NCBI RefSeq assembly: GCF_003201285.1
Contig: NZ_QICS01000002.1
Location: 1-64,000, forward strand
DNA from: Lachnotalea glycerini
GTDB lineage: Bacteria; Bacillota; Clostridia; Lachnospirales; Lachnospiraceae
Length of the DNA stretch: 64,000 nt
Direction: 5' to 3'
Shown: positions 16,092-24,593 of the stretch, in pieces
Layout of the letters: each line of letters opens with the position of its first letter
How positions within the stretch are numbered: position 1 is the first letter of the stretch
The notes under the pieces: generated by a model
The model's database searches: none
Told to the model about the DNA's origin: nothing
Seen by the model: the letters and a program-made list of their open reading frames with translations, nothing else
Translations under genes and position numbers: made by a program

Positions 16092-16772
16092 ATGGAAAGC
16101 AATAAAATTGTAAGAATTGAAAATATAAATTACAAGATTAAAGAAGGAGAAAAAACACGTAATATACTTAAAGATGTTAATTATTCATTTTTAAATAATT
16201 CAATTACTGTTATTTCAGGACCATCAGGTTCAGGAAAAACAACTCTTTTGTATGCAATTGCAGGTTTGTTGGATGATGTAGATGGTGAAATTTATATTGA
16301 TAATTTTCAAATTAATAAATTGACGAAAAAGAAAAAGGATGAGTTTCGACTGAATAATATTAGCATGGTTTTTCAAAATCTAAATTTATTTTCTTTTATG
16401 AATGTAGAAGATAATATTTTAGTACCATTTTATATTAAGGATAAAAAAATAGATGAAGATGTCCATCGTAAAATTTCAGAGTATTTACAACTTATGAATT
16501 TAGGGCAGATTCAAAATAAGTCAATTCAATCGTTGTCAGGAGGAGAGCAGCAAAGAGTAGCAATTATAAGAGCTATTATTGATAATCCGAAGGTTATTTT
16601 ATGTGATGAGCCAACAGCTAGTCTTGATAAGAACAACGTAGTTATTTTTATGGAAACATTGTTGAAGATAAAAAAATCAACAGAATCAACAATTATTATC
16701 GTTACACATGATGAAAGAGTTACAAAATACGGCGAAAATAAAATCTCAATGGTAGACGGAAGTATAGAATAA
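16092..16772 (+). CDS. BceA-type ABC transporter ATPase
   Basis: 226 aa ATPase of the MacB/BceA/LolD group. It shows Walker A GPSGSGKTT, Q-loop VFQNLNLF, signature LSGGEQQRVAI, Walker B VILCDEPT and the switch His in VTHD. It pairs with the permease 74 bases upstream. BceAB modules protect against lipid II-binding peptides or act as sensors; MacB-like relatives export. Start ATG after GAAAGGAAA. No two-component regulator of the BceRS type is near, which is unusual for a BceAB module. Confidence 0.9.
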   Translation: MESNKIVRIENINYKIKEGEKTRNILKDVNYSFLNNSITVISGPSGSGKTTLLYAIAGLLDDVDGEIYIDNFQINKLTKKKKDEFRLNNISMVFQNLNLFSFMNVEDNILVPFYIKDKKIDEDVHRKISEYLQLMNLGQIQNKSIQSLSGGEQQRVAIIRAIIDNPKVILCDEPTASLDKNNVVIFMETLLKIKKSTESTIIIVTHDERVTKYGENKISMVDGSIE

Positions 16773-16825
16773 AATATTCGTTATGTTTATTTTTGATTTC
16801 TAAAAACCATTGCAAATAGTAAAGC

Positions 16826-16951
16826 GAAAATTTGTTTGAAAAATACCCTGATGAAGTTTCAATCTGTGATGATATTTTAGGATATTCATTAAAAACCTTT
16901 GCCTAAAGAATAAAAAATCAATTGGGACAAACACAATTATTAGTTACTAAG
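16826..16951 (+). pseudogene. Remnant of malonyl-CoA:ACP acyltransferase gene
   Basis: In one frame the gap before the carboxylase genes reads ENLFEKYPDEVSICDDILGY, then SLKTFA, a stop, and RIKNQLGQTQLLVTK. FabD and trans-acting AT proteins carry the same order near their N-terminus: LYxxYP, A-DILGYS(L/I)K-L, and QL--TQYTQPAL. The FPGQGSQ start and the whole catalytic part are absent. This is best explained as a decayed or deleted acyltransferase gene, so malonyl loading would now rely on FabD elsewhere in the genome. Recognition is by eye on about 40 residues. Confidence 0.5.
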
Positions 16952-16962
16952 GGGGTTGGTTA

Positions 16963-17736
16963 ATGTCTCTGAACTTGTTTGTAAAGTGCAAAGAGTGTGG
17001 CGCTATAATAGAAAGAAAAAAATTTATTGAAAATAAGTATGTTTGTAATATATGTGGAGATTATGAAGTCCTTGATTTTAAAAAAAGACTTTCTATGATT
17101 TTAGACAAGGATACATTTGAAGAAACGAATGCGCATGCAAATTTTTATAATCCAATAGATTTTCCCGGCTATCTTGAAAAGCACGAAAGTATTGTAAACA
17201 AAACGGATTTAGATGAAGCTATAATTACCGGAAGAGGATTTATTTGCGGATATAAAGTTATGATTGGCATTATGGATATCCGATATATGATGGGCAGTAT
17301 GGGAGTAATAGTTGGAGAAAAGGTAACGAGATTATTTGAAGATGCTCAGGATGATAAAATTCCAGTTGTAATGTTTATTGCATCGGGTGGTGCCAGAATG
17401 CAGGAAGGTATATTTTCTTTGATGCAGATGGCTAAAACAGCGGCAGCAGTGTCTAAATTCAGTAAAGAAGGTGGATTATATATAAGTGTATTGACAAATC
17501 CTACAACAGGAGGAGTTAGTGCTAGCTTTGCTTTTTTAGGAGACATTATATTAGCAGAGCCTAGAGCGTTAATTGGGTTTGCGGGGAAAAGGGTTATTGA
17601 GCAAACAATAAAAGAAAAACTTCCAACAAATTTTCAAACATCTGAGTTTCTGTTTGAGCATGGCTTTATAGATTTAATTGTAGAACGAAATAATTTGAAG
17701 GAAACGATTGGTGAAATTTTAAAAATACATAATTAA
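16963..17736 (+). CDS. accD: Acetyl-CoA carboxylase carboxyltransferase beta subunit
   Basis: 257 aa. The N-terminal zinc ribbon has CKEC and CNIC pairs (residues about 9-31), followed by a crotonase-type carboxyltransferase domain with ASGGARMQEG, TTGGVSASFA and IGFAGKRVIEQT motifs. With AccA it transfers CO2 from carboxybiotin to acetyl-CoA. It starts the four-gene accDABC set that closes the biosynthetic locus and supplies malonyl-CoA. Start ATG after AAGGGGGTTGG. Confidence 0.92.
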   Translation: MSLNLFVKCKECGAIIERKKFIENKYVCNICGDYEVLDFKKRLSMILDKDTFEETNAHANFYNPIDFPGYLEKHESIVNKTDLDEAIITGRGFICGYKVMIGIMDIRYMMGSMGVIVGEKVTRLFEDAQDDKIPVVMFIASGGARMQEGIFSLMQMAKTAAAVSKFSKEGGLYISVLTNPTTGGVSASFAFLGDIILAEPRALIGFAGKRVIEQTIKEKLPTNFQTSEFLFEHGFIDLIVERNNLKETIGEILKIHN

Positions 17737-17805
17737 AAAATAATTTATACCACAGGTAAGTGTTTTTATTTCATAGAAAGTTTATTGAAAAGAGCGGGTG
17801 CTGAT

Positions 17806-18642
17806 ATGGAAAAAATAATTGTTGAGGAAATAGGGATTAATTACGCATGGAATAAAGTATTATTAGCAAGAAAAATTACTAGATTTCGGTCTTTAAGTAT
17901 CATTAATAGTATTTTTGATTCATTTATTCAACTGCATGGAGATCGTAGAATGGGTGATGATAAATCAATTGTTGCAGGAATAGGGTTGCTGCACAATCAA
18001 GCTGTTACTATTATTGGACAGCAAAAAGGAAATAATCCAGATGAGATGGAATATCACCAATATGGAATGACGAAGCCGGAGGGCTATCGAAAATCTTTGC
18101 GATTAATGAGACAAGCGGAGAAATTTAGGCGTCCGATAATCTGTTTTATTGATACTCCAGGAGCATTTCCAGGTATTTCTGCTGAAGAGAATGGACAAGC
18201 AGAAGCGATTGCAAGAAATTTATATGAAATGGCCAATTTTACAGTCCCTATTATATCGATAATTATTGGAGAAGGAGGAAGTGGAGGAGCTTTAGCTTTA
18301 GGAGTTGCCAACAAAGTAATTATGTTAGAAAATGCTATTTATTCAGTTGTTTCACCGGAAGGATGTGCGAGTATTTTATGTAAAGATTCTAAAAAAGCTC
18401 CAGATATAGCTGGTAATTTAAAAATCACTGCTACTGATTTAAAGAATAATGGAATAGTAGATGAGATAATAAGTGAAGTTGGAGAAGCAGAAGAAATATT
18501 TACAAGGATAAAACAAAGTATAGAAAAGGAGCTTCTTCGTTGTAGTCAATTAAATGGTGAAGAATTAAGAACTGAAAGAATAGAAAAATATAGAAGAGTT
18601 GGGAACGAGATTGTATTTTTTAATGTAAAAGAGGATAATTAG
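17806..18642 (+). CDS. accA: Acetyl-CoA carboxylase carboxyltransferase alpha subunit
   Basis: 278 aa from the ATG at 17806 (an in-frame TTG at 17785 would add seven residues). Family motifs are intact: FIQLHGDRRMGDD, KPEGYRKSLRLM, IDTPGAFPGISAEENGQAEAIA, GEGGSGGALALGV and YSVVSPEGCASIL. It is the partner of AccD. The gene follows accD by 69 bases and ends one base before accB. Shorter than the usual 315 residues mainly at the N-terminus, where many relatives carry a longer coiled segment. Confidence 0.92.
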   Translation: MEKIIVEEIGINYAWNKVLLARKITRFRSLSIINSIFDSFIQLHGDRRMGDDKSIVAGIGLLHNQAVTIIGQQKGNNPDEMEYHQYGMTKPEGYRKSLRLMRQAEKFRRPIICFIDTPGAFPGISAEENGQAEAIARNLYEMANFTVPIISIIIGEGGSGGALALGVANKVIMLENAIYSVVSPEGCASILCKDSKKAPDIAGNLKITATDLKNNGIVDEIISEVGEAEEIFTRIKQSIEKELLRCSQLNGEELRTERIEKYRRVGNEIVFFNVKEDN

Positions 18643-18643
18643 A

Positions 18644-19147
18644 ATGGATAATTTGAATGTTGTACTAAATAATATAAACAAGATGATTAGGCAGTGTGAA
18701 CAATCTAGATTAGCATCTTTTGCCTATCAAGATTCGACGTTTTCAATCCGATTTAGTAAGGTAACAGAGGAAACTGATTGTAGCAGAAACAATGCTCAAA
18801 AAGCAAATTTTGATTATAGTGATTTTAAGTTTAATAATATAGATACGGCTATGGATAAAGCTGCAATAACAGATATTTCCCAAGAAGATAAAAACGAAAA
18901 GGAAGATATCCTGACTATTGCATCTCCTTTTGTTGGAACAGTTGAGTTTAGCAATCAAATTAAGTTAGGAAATAATGAAATGCAAATTATGAAGGGAGAT
19001 GTGATTTGTTCTGTGGAAGCTATGAAAATTTATAATGATATAAAGTCTCCTGTAACAGGGACAATTATTGAAATTTTAGTGAAAGATTGTAGTTTGGTAG
19101 AATATGACCAATCAATATTAAAAATTAGAGTGGATAAAAATGAGTAG
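18644..19147 (+). CDS. accB: Biotin carboxyl carrier protein of acetyl-CoA carboxylase
   Basis: 167 aa. The C-terminal 80 residues form the biotinyl domain, with K128 in the EAMKIYNDI motif as the biotin site. The N-terminal part and the middle linker (DTAMDKAAITDISQEDKNEK) are variable and charged rather than Ala/Pro-rich. Its last eight bases overlap accC, so the two are translationally coupled. Confidence 0.9.
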   Translation: MDNLNVVLNNINKMIRQCEQSRLASFAYQDSTFSIRFSKVTEETDCSRNNAQKANFDYSDFKFNNIDTAMDKAAITDISQEDKNEKEDILTIASPFVGTVEFSNQIKLGNNEMQIMKGDVICSVEAMKIYNDIKSPVTGTIIEILVKDCSLVEYDQSILKIRVDKNE

Positions 19148-20486
19148 TACATATAAGAGAATATTAGTAGCAAATCGTGGTGATAGTGCTGTTCGAGTCA
19201 TTCGCGCATGTAAAGAGATGGGAATAGAAACAGTTAGTATTTTTTCGAAAGGTGATAAAGGAGCATTACATACTAGACTTGCAGATTATTCTATTTGTAT
19301 AGGAGATGTTCAAAGTAAGGATTCTTATCTTAATGCATACAACATTTTAGCAGTAGCAACTGATTATAAGGTAGATGCAATACACCCAGGAATTGGTTAT
19401 TTTGCCGAAAATGCAGATTTTTGTGAGCTATGTGAAAGCTGTGGTATTGATTATATCGGACCTAACAGTAAAATTATTCAGTTAATGGGAAACAAAATTG
19501 AAGCAAAAAAAGTTGCAAAAAAATCTGACATACCTATTATTGGAGAGGATTGTATTGAAATAAATAGTTATGAAGAAAGCCTTAACTATGCGAGAAAGAC
19601 GGGCTATCCAATTATTCTTAAAGCTGCAAATGGTGGTGGAGGCAAAGGAATTCGAGTAGTTGAAAAAGAAGAGGATTTATTTCGTTCATTTGAACTATGT
19701 CAAAAAGAAGCAGAGAAAGTTTTTGGGGTAAGTAAAATTCTCATTGAAAGATATATTGAAAAGGCAAAACATATTGAAGTACAGGTGTTAGCAGATCAGT
19801 ATGGTAATGTTATACATTTAGGAGACAGAGAGTGTACAATCCAGAGAAACAATCAAAAACTTATCGAAGAAACCAGGTCTCATAAACTATCTGAGGAAAT
19901 CAGAAATAGAATGTATCAGGGAGCGATTGCTATATGTAAACATATAGGCTACGTAGGAATTGGTACGATAGAGTATTTATTAGAAGACGATAAATCTTTC
20001 TATTTTATGGAGATGAATACACGTTTGCAGGTCGAACATACAATTACTGAGATTATAACAGGAATAGATTTAGTCAAAGAACAGATTCGCATTGCTCAAG
20101 GTGAAGCACTTGAAATTACACAGGATGACATCCATTTTAATGGATACGCTATTCAATGTAGAATATTAGCAGAATATTTTAATGGTTCTTTTATTCCTGA
20201 TTATGGAAAGATTACTAGATTTGATATGCCTGGTGGATTTGGAGTAAGGATAGATTCTTCATATGAAGCCAATAATATTGTAACAATATATTATGATTCA
20301 CTTCTGTGTAAGATATGTTGTCATGATCAGGACAAAGAGCAAGCAATCAGCAAAATGTTAAGGTGTTTAGATGAAATGCAAGTAGAAGGTGTTTCGACTA
20401 ATAAAGAGGTATTAATTAGTATTCTTAAAGATACTAAATTTTTAGAGGGTAATTATACAACCGATTTTTTAAAGACGATAAAATAA
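19140..20486 (+). CDS. accC: Biotin carboxylase
   Basis: 448 aa, full length for the family. It has an N-terminal pre-ATP-grasp domain (KRILVANRGDSAVRVIRACKE region), an ATP-grasp loop (AANGGGGKGIRVV), the EMNTRLQVEHTITE signature carrying catalytic Glu/Asn/Arg, and a C-terminal lid. It carboxylates biotin on AccB using bicarbonate and ATP. It is the last gene with the very AT-rich codon use of the locus; base composition rises in the next gene. Confidence 0.93.
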   Translation: MSSTYKRILVANRGDSAVRVIRACKEMGIETVSIFSKGDKGALHTRLADYSICIGDVQSKDSYLNAYNILAVATDYKVDAIHPGIGYFAENADFCELCESCGIDYIGPNSKIIQLMGNKIEAKKVAKKSDIPIIGEDCIEINSYEESLNYARKTGYPIILKAANGGGGKGIRVVEKEEDLFRSFELCQKEAEKVFGVSKILIERYIEKAKHIEVQVLADQYGNVIHLGDRECTIQRNNQKLIEETRSHKLSEEIRNRMYQGAIAICKHIGYVGIGTIEYLLEDDKSFYFMEMNTRLQVEHTITEIITGIDLVKEQIRIAQGEALEITQDDIHFNGYAIQCRILAEYFNGSFIPDYGKITRFDMPGGFGVRIDSSYEANNIVTIYYDSLLCKICCHDQDKEQAISKMLRCLDEMQVEGVSTNKEVLISILKDTKFLEGNYTTDFLKTIK

Positions 20487-20519
20487 TCAACAATTTTATC
20501 TTATAGGAGGTTATAAAAA

Positions 20520-22088
20520 ATGAGAAAGAGAACAAACAGGTACAGTAAAACTATCATAGCTGTATTTATGGCAACAGCAACAGCACTTTGCCTGGGAAAT
20601 TCAGTATCAAAGGCGATGGTTCATACAGCTTCGGGGGAGTCCAAAGCTGCTACGTCAACTATTTGGATCGTTGGGGATTCAACGGTAAGCAGCTTTAACG
20701 ATAATTATTATTATCCAAGATATGGGTGGGGAACACAGATTGAAAATTATCTGGATGGCACATTTACAGTGCAAAACATTGCGCTGTCGGGAAGAAGTTC
20801 AAAGAGCTATACAGCAGACTCTGAATATCAGACATTGCTTAATGGTATGAAGAGCGGAGATTATTTGTTTGTAGGATTCGGTCATAACGATGAAAAAACG
20901 GAAACTGAACGATATACAAATCCAAATGGGACTTATTCAGAGGAAGGCTCCTTTGCACATTCCTTATATCAAAATTTTATCAAACCTGCTCAGGCAGCAG
21001 GTTGTCAAGTAATACTTTGTACTCCTATTGTGAGGAGAACAGAAACAGGAACATGGAGTAATACAAATCTACATATAACATCAACCTCGGGAGAGTTTGA
21101 AGGAGGGGATTATCCGCAGGCAATTAAGAATCTGGGAGCTGCATTAAATATACCGGTGATTGATATGACGTCCTTAACAAAAGCTCTTTATGATGAACTA
21201 GGTTTTGAAGAAACTTTATATTTACATGCATGGACATCTTCAAAAGCGTCAAGTGTAGATAATACACATACTAATATATGGGGAGCGAAATATAATGCTT
21301 ACCTTATAATGAAAACAATAAAAGAATTAGATATCAGTGGACTTTCACAGCATGTGATGGAGGCTTTGGAACCAACAAAAGAAGAATCTTTAGTATCTAA
21401 TCCTGATTACAAAGAATCCACCTATACGAATGAATTAAGTCAAAGCAATTTATGGCAAGATTATGGTATTTGGAAAGGTACCGTATTTGGCAATATAGGT
21501 GGTGACCCTAATAAAGAAAATCAGACACTTGAAGCGGACAGCAATGGAAATATGCATATAGCAGTAATTAATAATAAGGGAAAAATAGCAAGTACAGCTG
21601 ATGGTTACGCCATGTACTACTACAAAATACCAGCAAGCGCTGTTTTTACCTTAACTGCAAACGCTACGGTAAATAAATTGGTACTAAATGATCAAGTTTC
21701 CTTTGGCTTAATGGCAAGGGATGATATGTATATTGATTATAATACAACAGATGTGCTTGGTGATTATGTTGCAGCAGCGCCGTTAAAGCTTACTAAGGCA
21801 GGTGGTGTTTGGAATTGTTTTGCAAGAAAGAGTGGAGTGCTGACACAGGGTGGAGTATGTACCAATTCTATTTCTGCAGGTGACACGGTGAAGCTTTGTA
21901 TAGAGGGAAATACAGATGGGTATGCATGTAAATTTGGAAATGAATTAGCTATTACTGGAGGATTTGATTTTAAACTTACAAGTATTGATTCCGATTACAT
22001 ATATGTAGGTATGTTTGTAGCGCGAAATGCAGATATTACTTTTAGCGACATTCATCTGATTGTAGATGGTAAAGAAATTATCCGTTAA
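20520..22088 (+). CDS. Secreted SGNH-hydrolase (rhamnogalacturonan acetylesterase-like, CE12)
   Basis: 522 aa with a signal peptide (basic MRKRTNRYSK, hydrophobic IIAVFMATATALCLG). The esterase domain at about residues 45-270 shows the four blocks: GDSTVS (nucleophile Ser), LSGRSSK, GFGHNDEK and DNTHTN with the catalytic Asp and His. The remaining 240 residues form a beta-rich domain (SNLWQDYG, FVARNADITFSDIHL) of the kind found at the ends of pectin-active enzymes. Likely deacetylates plant cell wall polysaccharide. It starts 33 bases after accC with AGGAGG and no terminator between, but its codon use differs from the upstream locus, so I doubt a functional link. Confidence 0.85.
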   Translation: MRKRTNRYSKTIIAVFMATATALCLGNSVSKAMVHTASGESKAATSTIWIVGDSTVSSFNDNYYYPRYGWGTQIENYLDGTFTVQNIALSGRSSKSYTADSEYQTLLNGMKSGDYLFVGFGHNDEKTETERYTNPNGTYSEEGSFAHSLYQNFIKPAQAAGCQVILCTPIVRRTETGTWSNTNLHITSTSGEFEGGDYPQAIKNLGAALNIPVIDMTSLTKALYDELGFEETLYLHAWTSSKASSVDNTHTNIWGAKYNAYLIMKTIKELDISGLSQHVMEALEPTKEESLVSNPDYKESTYTNELSQSNLWQDYGIWKGTVFGNIGGDPNKENQTLEADSNGNMHIAVINNKGKIASTADGYAMYYYKIPASAVFTLTANATVNKLVLNDQVSFGLMARDDMYIDYNTTDVLGDYVAAAPLKLTKAGGVWNCFARKSGVLTQGGVCTNSISAGDTVKLCIEGNTDGYACKFGNELAITGGFDFKLTSIDSDYIYVGMFVARNADITFSDIHLIVDGKEIIR

Positions 22089-22155
22089 TTATAAAAAATT
22101 ATAAAGGATCACTCAATTGATTACGTTACGATTGAGAAGTGTTTGAGGAACAGAA

Positions 22156-22190
22156 AATACAGGAGGTTGACTTTACCAGCCTCCTGTATT
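22156..22190. terminator. Bidirectional terminator
   Basis: AATACAGGAGGTTG and CAGCCTCCTGTATT pair (one G-U) around a 7-base loop between two convergent genes. Confidence 0.7.
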
Positions 22191-22219
22191 ATGCTATAAA
22201 AATGAATTGTGCAATGATT

Positions 22220-23485
22220 TTATTGACCTATCATAATATTGAGAATTTCTATATCGGTAGATTTCATACCTTGTCGCCCCATGCGGCCAATGTTTTTTAA
22301 AGTTTGTTCGTAATCCTCTTCCACTAGTCCTTCGCCAAAAGGAAAAGAGAGATTGCGTACTGCCATTTCATAACCTAAGATACCTGCGTCTACTGCACTT
22401 GAAATTTTGGCAGCGCAGGAGGCTTTAGCACCATCACACACAATGCCGCCGACGTTTCCAATGGCATTGATTAATGTTTTGCCAATAATATCGTAATCGG
22501 CGCCATGTAAATAAGCGATACCGCAAGCAGCAGCAGCACCGGCAGAGACAGCTCCACAGTAAGCAGATAAGTTACCTATATATCGCTTTTGATGTAAGGA
22601 TAAAAGATTGGTAAGCACAAGGGCGCGATAAAGGATATCCTTTCCTGCCTTTAGATCTTTAGCATATACGACTACAGGCATAGTACAGGTAATTCCCTGA
22701 TTACCGCTACCAGAGTTGATGATAACTGGAAGAGGACATCCGTCCATTCGGGCATCAGAACCGGCAGCAGCAGCAGCTCTGGCTTTGATACGTATATCAT
22801 TTTTGCCTAGGAGCATTAGAGTTTGTCCTACCTGAGAACTCCAATTATGAACCAGACCTTCTTCTGATATTGCTGAGTTGTACTCGACTTGTCTGCCGAT
22901 AATTTCTTCAATATCCTTTATCTTAACTTCGTTGGCAAAATCAAGTATATTTCTGATGTTAAGCTGTGTTTTATCACCTGAGGTGTTGGTTTGTATATTG
23001 GATTGTTGAAAAATTAGTTTATTATTTTTTTCTATTTTTGAAATATGATTGTGCTTAGTTTGAATTTCTACTGCAGCTGATTTAGAACCGGCTGTTAAGA
23101 AAGCACGTATGTATAGATTTTCTACACCTTTTTCTAATTCACAAGTGCATATTCCTTTCTGATACAAGCTTCTGGTAATCTTAATATCTTCATCTGTTGC
23201 CTGGCTGATAACTTGGAGATCCAAATCTGGTTTTCCGGCTACAGCTCCTAAAATAGCTGCCACTTCTACGCCTTTTTGTCCACCTGAATTAGGGACAACA
23301 ACGCCTTTTACGTTTTTGATAATATTTCCGCTGCAACGTATCATAATATGCTCTGGCATTTCACCAAGTATCTGTCTGGCTTTTGCGGCAGCAAGAGCGA
23401 TTGCGATTGGCTCGGTACATCCCATAGCTGGAATAAGCTCTTCTTTAAGTATGTTCAAATAATTATCGTATTGTAATTGATTCAT
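22220..23485 (-). CDS. L-cysteine desulfidase / L-serine dehydratase-like protein (UPF0597)
   Basis: 421 aa. AAAGGAG selects the ATG at 23485; the longer frame to 23545 would overlap the upstream gene. The N-terminal ELIPAMGCTEPIAIALAAAKAR motif and later GNQGITCTMPVV, AYCGAVSAGAAAACG and GIVCDGAKASCAAK segments are those of the CyuA/YhaM family. These conserved Cys ligate a 4Fe-4S cluster. The enzyme breaks cysteine to pyruvate, ammonia and sulfide. It follows an ATC hydrolase gene, so the two could form a thiazoline-to-cysteine-to-pyruvate route. Confidence 0.85.
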   Translation of the reverse strand: MNQLQYDNYLNILKEELIPAMGCTEPIAIALAAAKARQILGEMPEHIMIRCSGNIIKNVKGVVVPNSGGQKGVEVAAILGAVAGKPDLDLQVISQATDEDIKITRSLYQKGICTCELEKGVENLYIRAFLTAGSKSAAVEIQTKHNHISKIEKNNKLIFQQSNIQTNTSGDKTQLNIRNILDFANEVKIKDIEEIIGRQVEYNSAISEEGLVHNWSSQVGQTLMLLGKNDIRIKARAAAAAGSDARMDGCPLPVIINSGSGNQGITCTMPVVVYAKDLKAGKDILYRALVLTNLLSLHQKRYIGNLSAYCGAVSAGAAAACGIAYLHGADYDIIGKTLINAIGNVGGIVCDGAKASCAAKISSAVDAGILGYEMAVRNLSFPFGEGLVEEDYEQTLKNIGRMGRQGMKSTDIEILNIMIGQ

Positions 23486-23513
23486 AGAAGTGTTCTCCTT
23501 TGGTAATATTTGC

Positions 23514-24020
23514 TTATTTTTCACCTTTAATGAATGATACTTCACAGGTTTTACAGCCTTTGGCGATGGTATCTCCTAAGTGAAAATTATAACCCATAGC
23601 TTTTGCAATTCCGCGGTCTCCGTCCATAGCCATGTCACATAACTTTTCACAAGTTCCATCATCAAGACCTAATTCTTGCCATGCTTTTAGCAATGGACAA
23701 TGATGAAATTCCAAATCTACTCTGTCGCTATTTTTGGTTTTAAATGTGGCTTCAAAGGTTTTTAAAAGAGTAGGAGATAGAAAAGTGTCTGCAAAACATG
23801 ATACATTTTCTGGTTCTGGACATTTAGCCTTAATACCTGCTCCTTGGGTTTTTCCTGTTTCGGAAACAGCTTGACGAATAATTTGTTCCATTTCTTTTGT
23901 CAATCCGGCTTCACAACCTTTGACATAGGTTAATCCTGTCCAAGTTGCGCGGTGTTCAATGGCTCCTCTTTGAATATCTACTACAGCATCGCCTTTTATT
24001 GTAATTTTGTTATCGATCAT
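23514..24020 (-). CDS. L-2-amino-thiazoline-4-carboxylate hydrolase-family protein
   Basis: 168 aa. The family features are an N-terminal GAIEHRATWTGL stretch, FHHCPLLKAWQELGLDD (residues about 105-121), then LCDMAMDGDRGIAKAMGYNF and a C-terminal CKTCEVSFIKGEK. These proteins are annotated as hydrolases opening the thiazoline ring on the way to cysteine. It sits in a minus-strand operon between a short membrane protein gene and the cysteine desulfidase gene; RBS AGGAGG. Substrate is not proven by sequence. Confidence 0.75.
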   Translation of the reverse strand: MIDNKITIKGDAVVDIQRGAIEHRATWTGLTYVKGCEAGLTKEMEQIIRQAVSETGKTQGAGIKAKCPEPENVSCFADTFLSPTLLKTFEATFKTKNSDRVDLEFHHCPLLKAWQELGLDDGTCEKLCDMAMDGDRGIAKAMGYNFHLGDTIAKGCKTCEVSFIKGEK

Positions 24021-24044
24021 GTTATTATCCTCCTTATTAAATGA

Positions 24045-24563
24045 TTAATTGTTAGTTGCCATAGCGGCTACAAATCCACCTGTAAGTGGAGGAGCGGCAA
24101 TCGCAGCAGTTTCGGATCCAATTAAAAAGCTGCCAACTACTAATATGACCACGAGAATGCCTAACATGCCAGCAAGTGTTACAATAACAGTTTTCCATTG
24201 GTCTAATAATTCCTTGATATTAAGCATAGTACCCAGATGTACAACCATCATCATTACCAGAAATGTCGGAAGATTTGAAGCTACTCCGCCTAGCTGAAGT
24301 ATGTCTTGAGGAAAGTAAGTCCAAAATCCTATGACAAACAGGACAGCGCTTATAAACATGGATGGTACGAATGCTTTTGTTGCGATTGAGATGACTTCTC
24401 CAATGATAAGTAATATCAACATGGTAAGAAATGCTGTTTGTGTGTCCATTTCAACTTGTCCAGTAGCGACCTGATACACGCCAAAATAGAGGAAAGATAC
24501 AATCATAAGAATTAACAGAATGTATCCGATGACTTGATTCTTGAAACTCATTTGCTTGCTCAT
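24045..24563 (-). CDS. Membrane protein, probably N-terminal half of a transporter
   Basis: 172 aa, five membrane segments. It ends abruptly inside a motif-like stretch (AAIAAPPLTGGFVAAMATNN), 24 bases before the ATC hydrolase gene. Conserved-looking PPLTGG motifs usually lie in the middle of larger anion or amino acid carriers, so this looks like a truncated carrier. I do not recognise the family with certainty. It is the first gene of the minus-strand operon, divergent from a GntR regulator that may control it. Confidence 0.55.
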   Translation of the reverse strand: MSKQMSFKNQVIGYILLILMIVSFLYFGVYQVATGQVEMDTQTAFLTMLILLIIGEVISIATKAFVPSMFISAVLFVIGFWTYFPQDILQLGGVASNLPTFLVMMMVVHLGTMLNIKELLDQWKTVIVTLAGMLGILVVILVVGSFLIGSETAAIAAPPLTGGFVAAMATNN

Positions 24564-24593
24564 ACCTATGTTCCTTTCTTGTTCTGATTTTCA

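Noticed and set aside
10279-20486. Reading the carrier/ketosynthase/reductase/dehydratase/acc genes as the ordinary fatty acid operon
   Set aside because: fabH, fabD and an enoyl reductase are all absent, a catalytically empty ketosynthase and a BceAB transporter are inside, and peptide genes lead the transcript. A primary role cannot be fully excluded without the rest of the genome.
20520-22088. Secreted esterase as part of the biosynthetic locus (product release)
   Set aside because: It has a signal peptide and the blocks of a pectin acetylesterase, and its base composition differs from the upstream genes.
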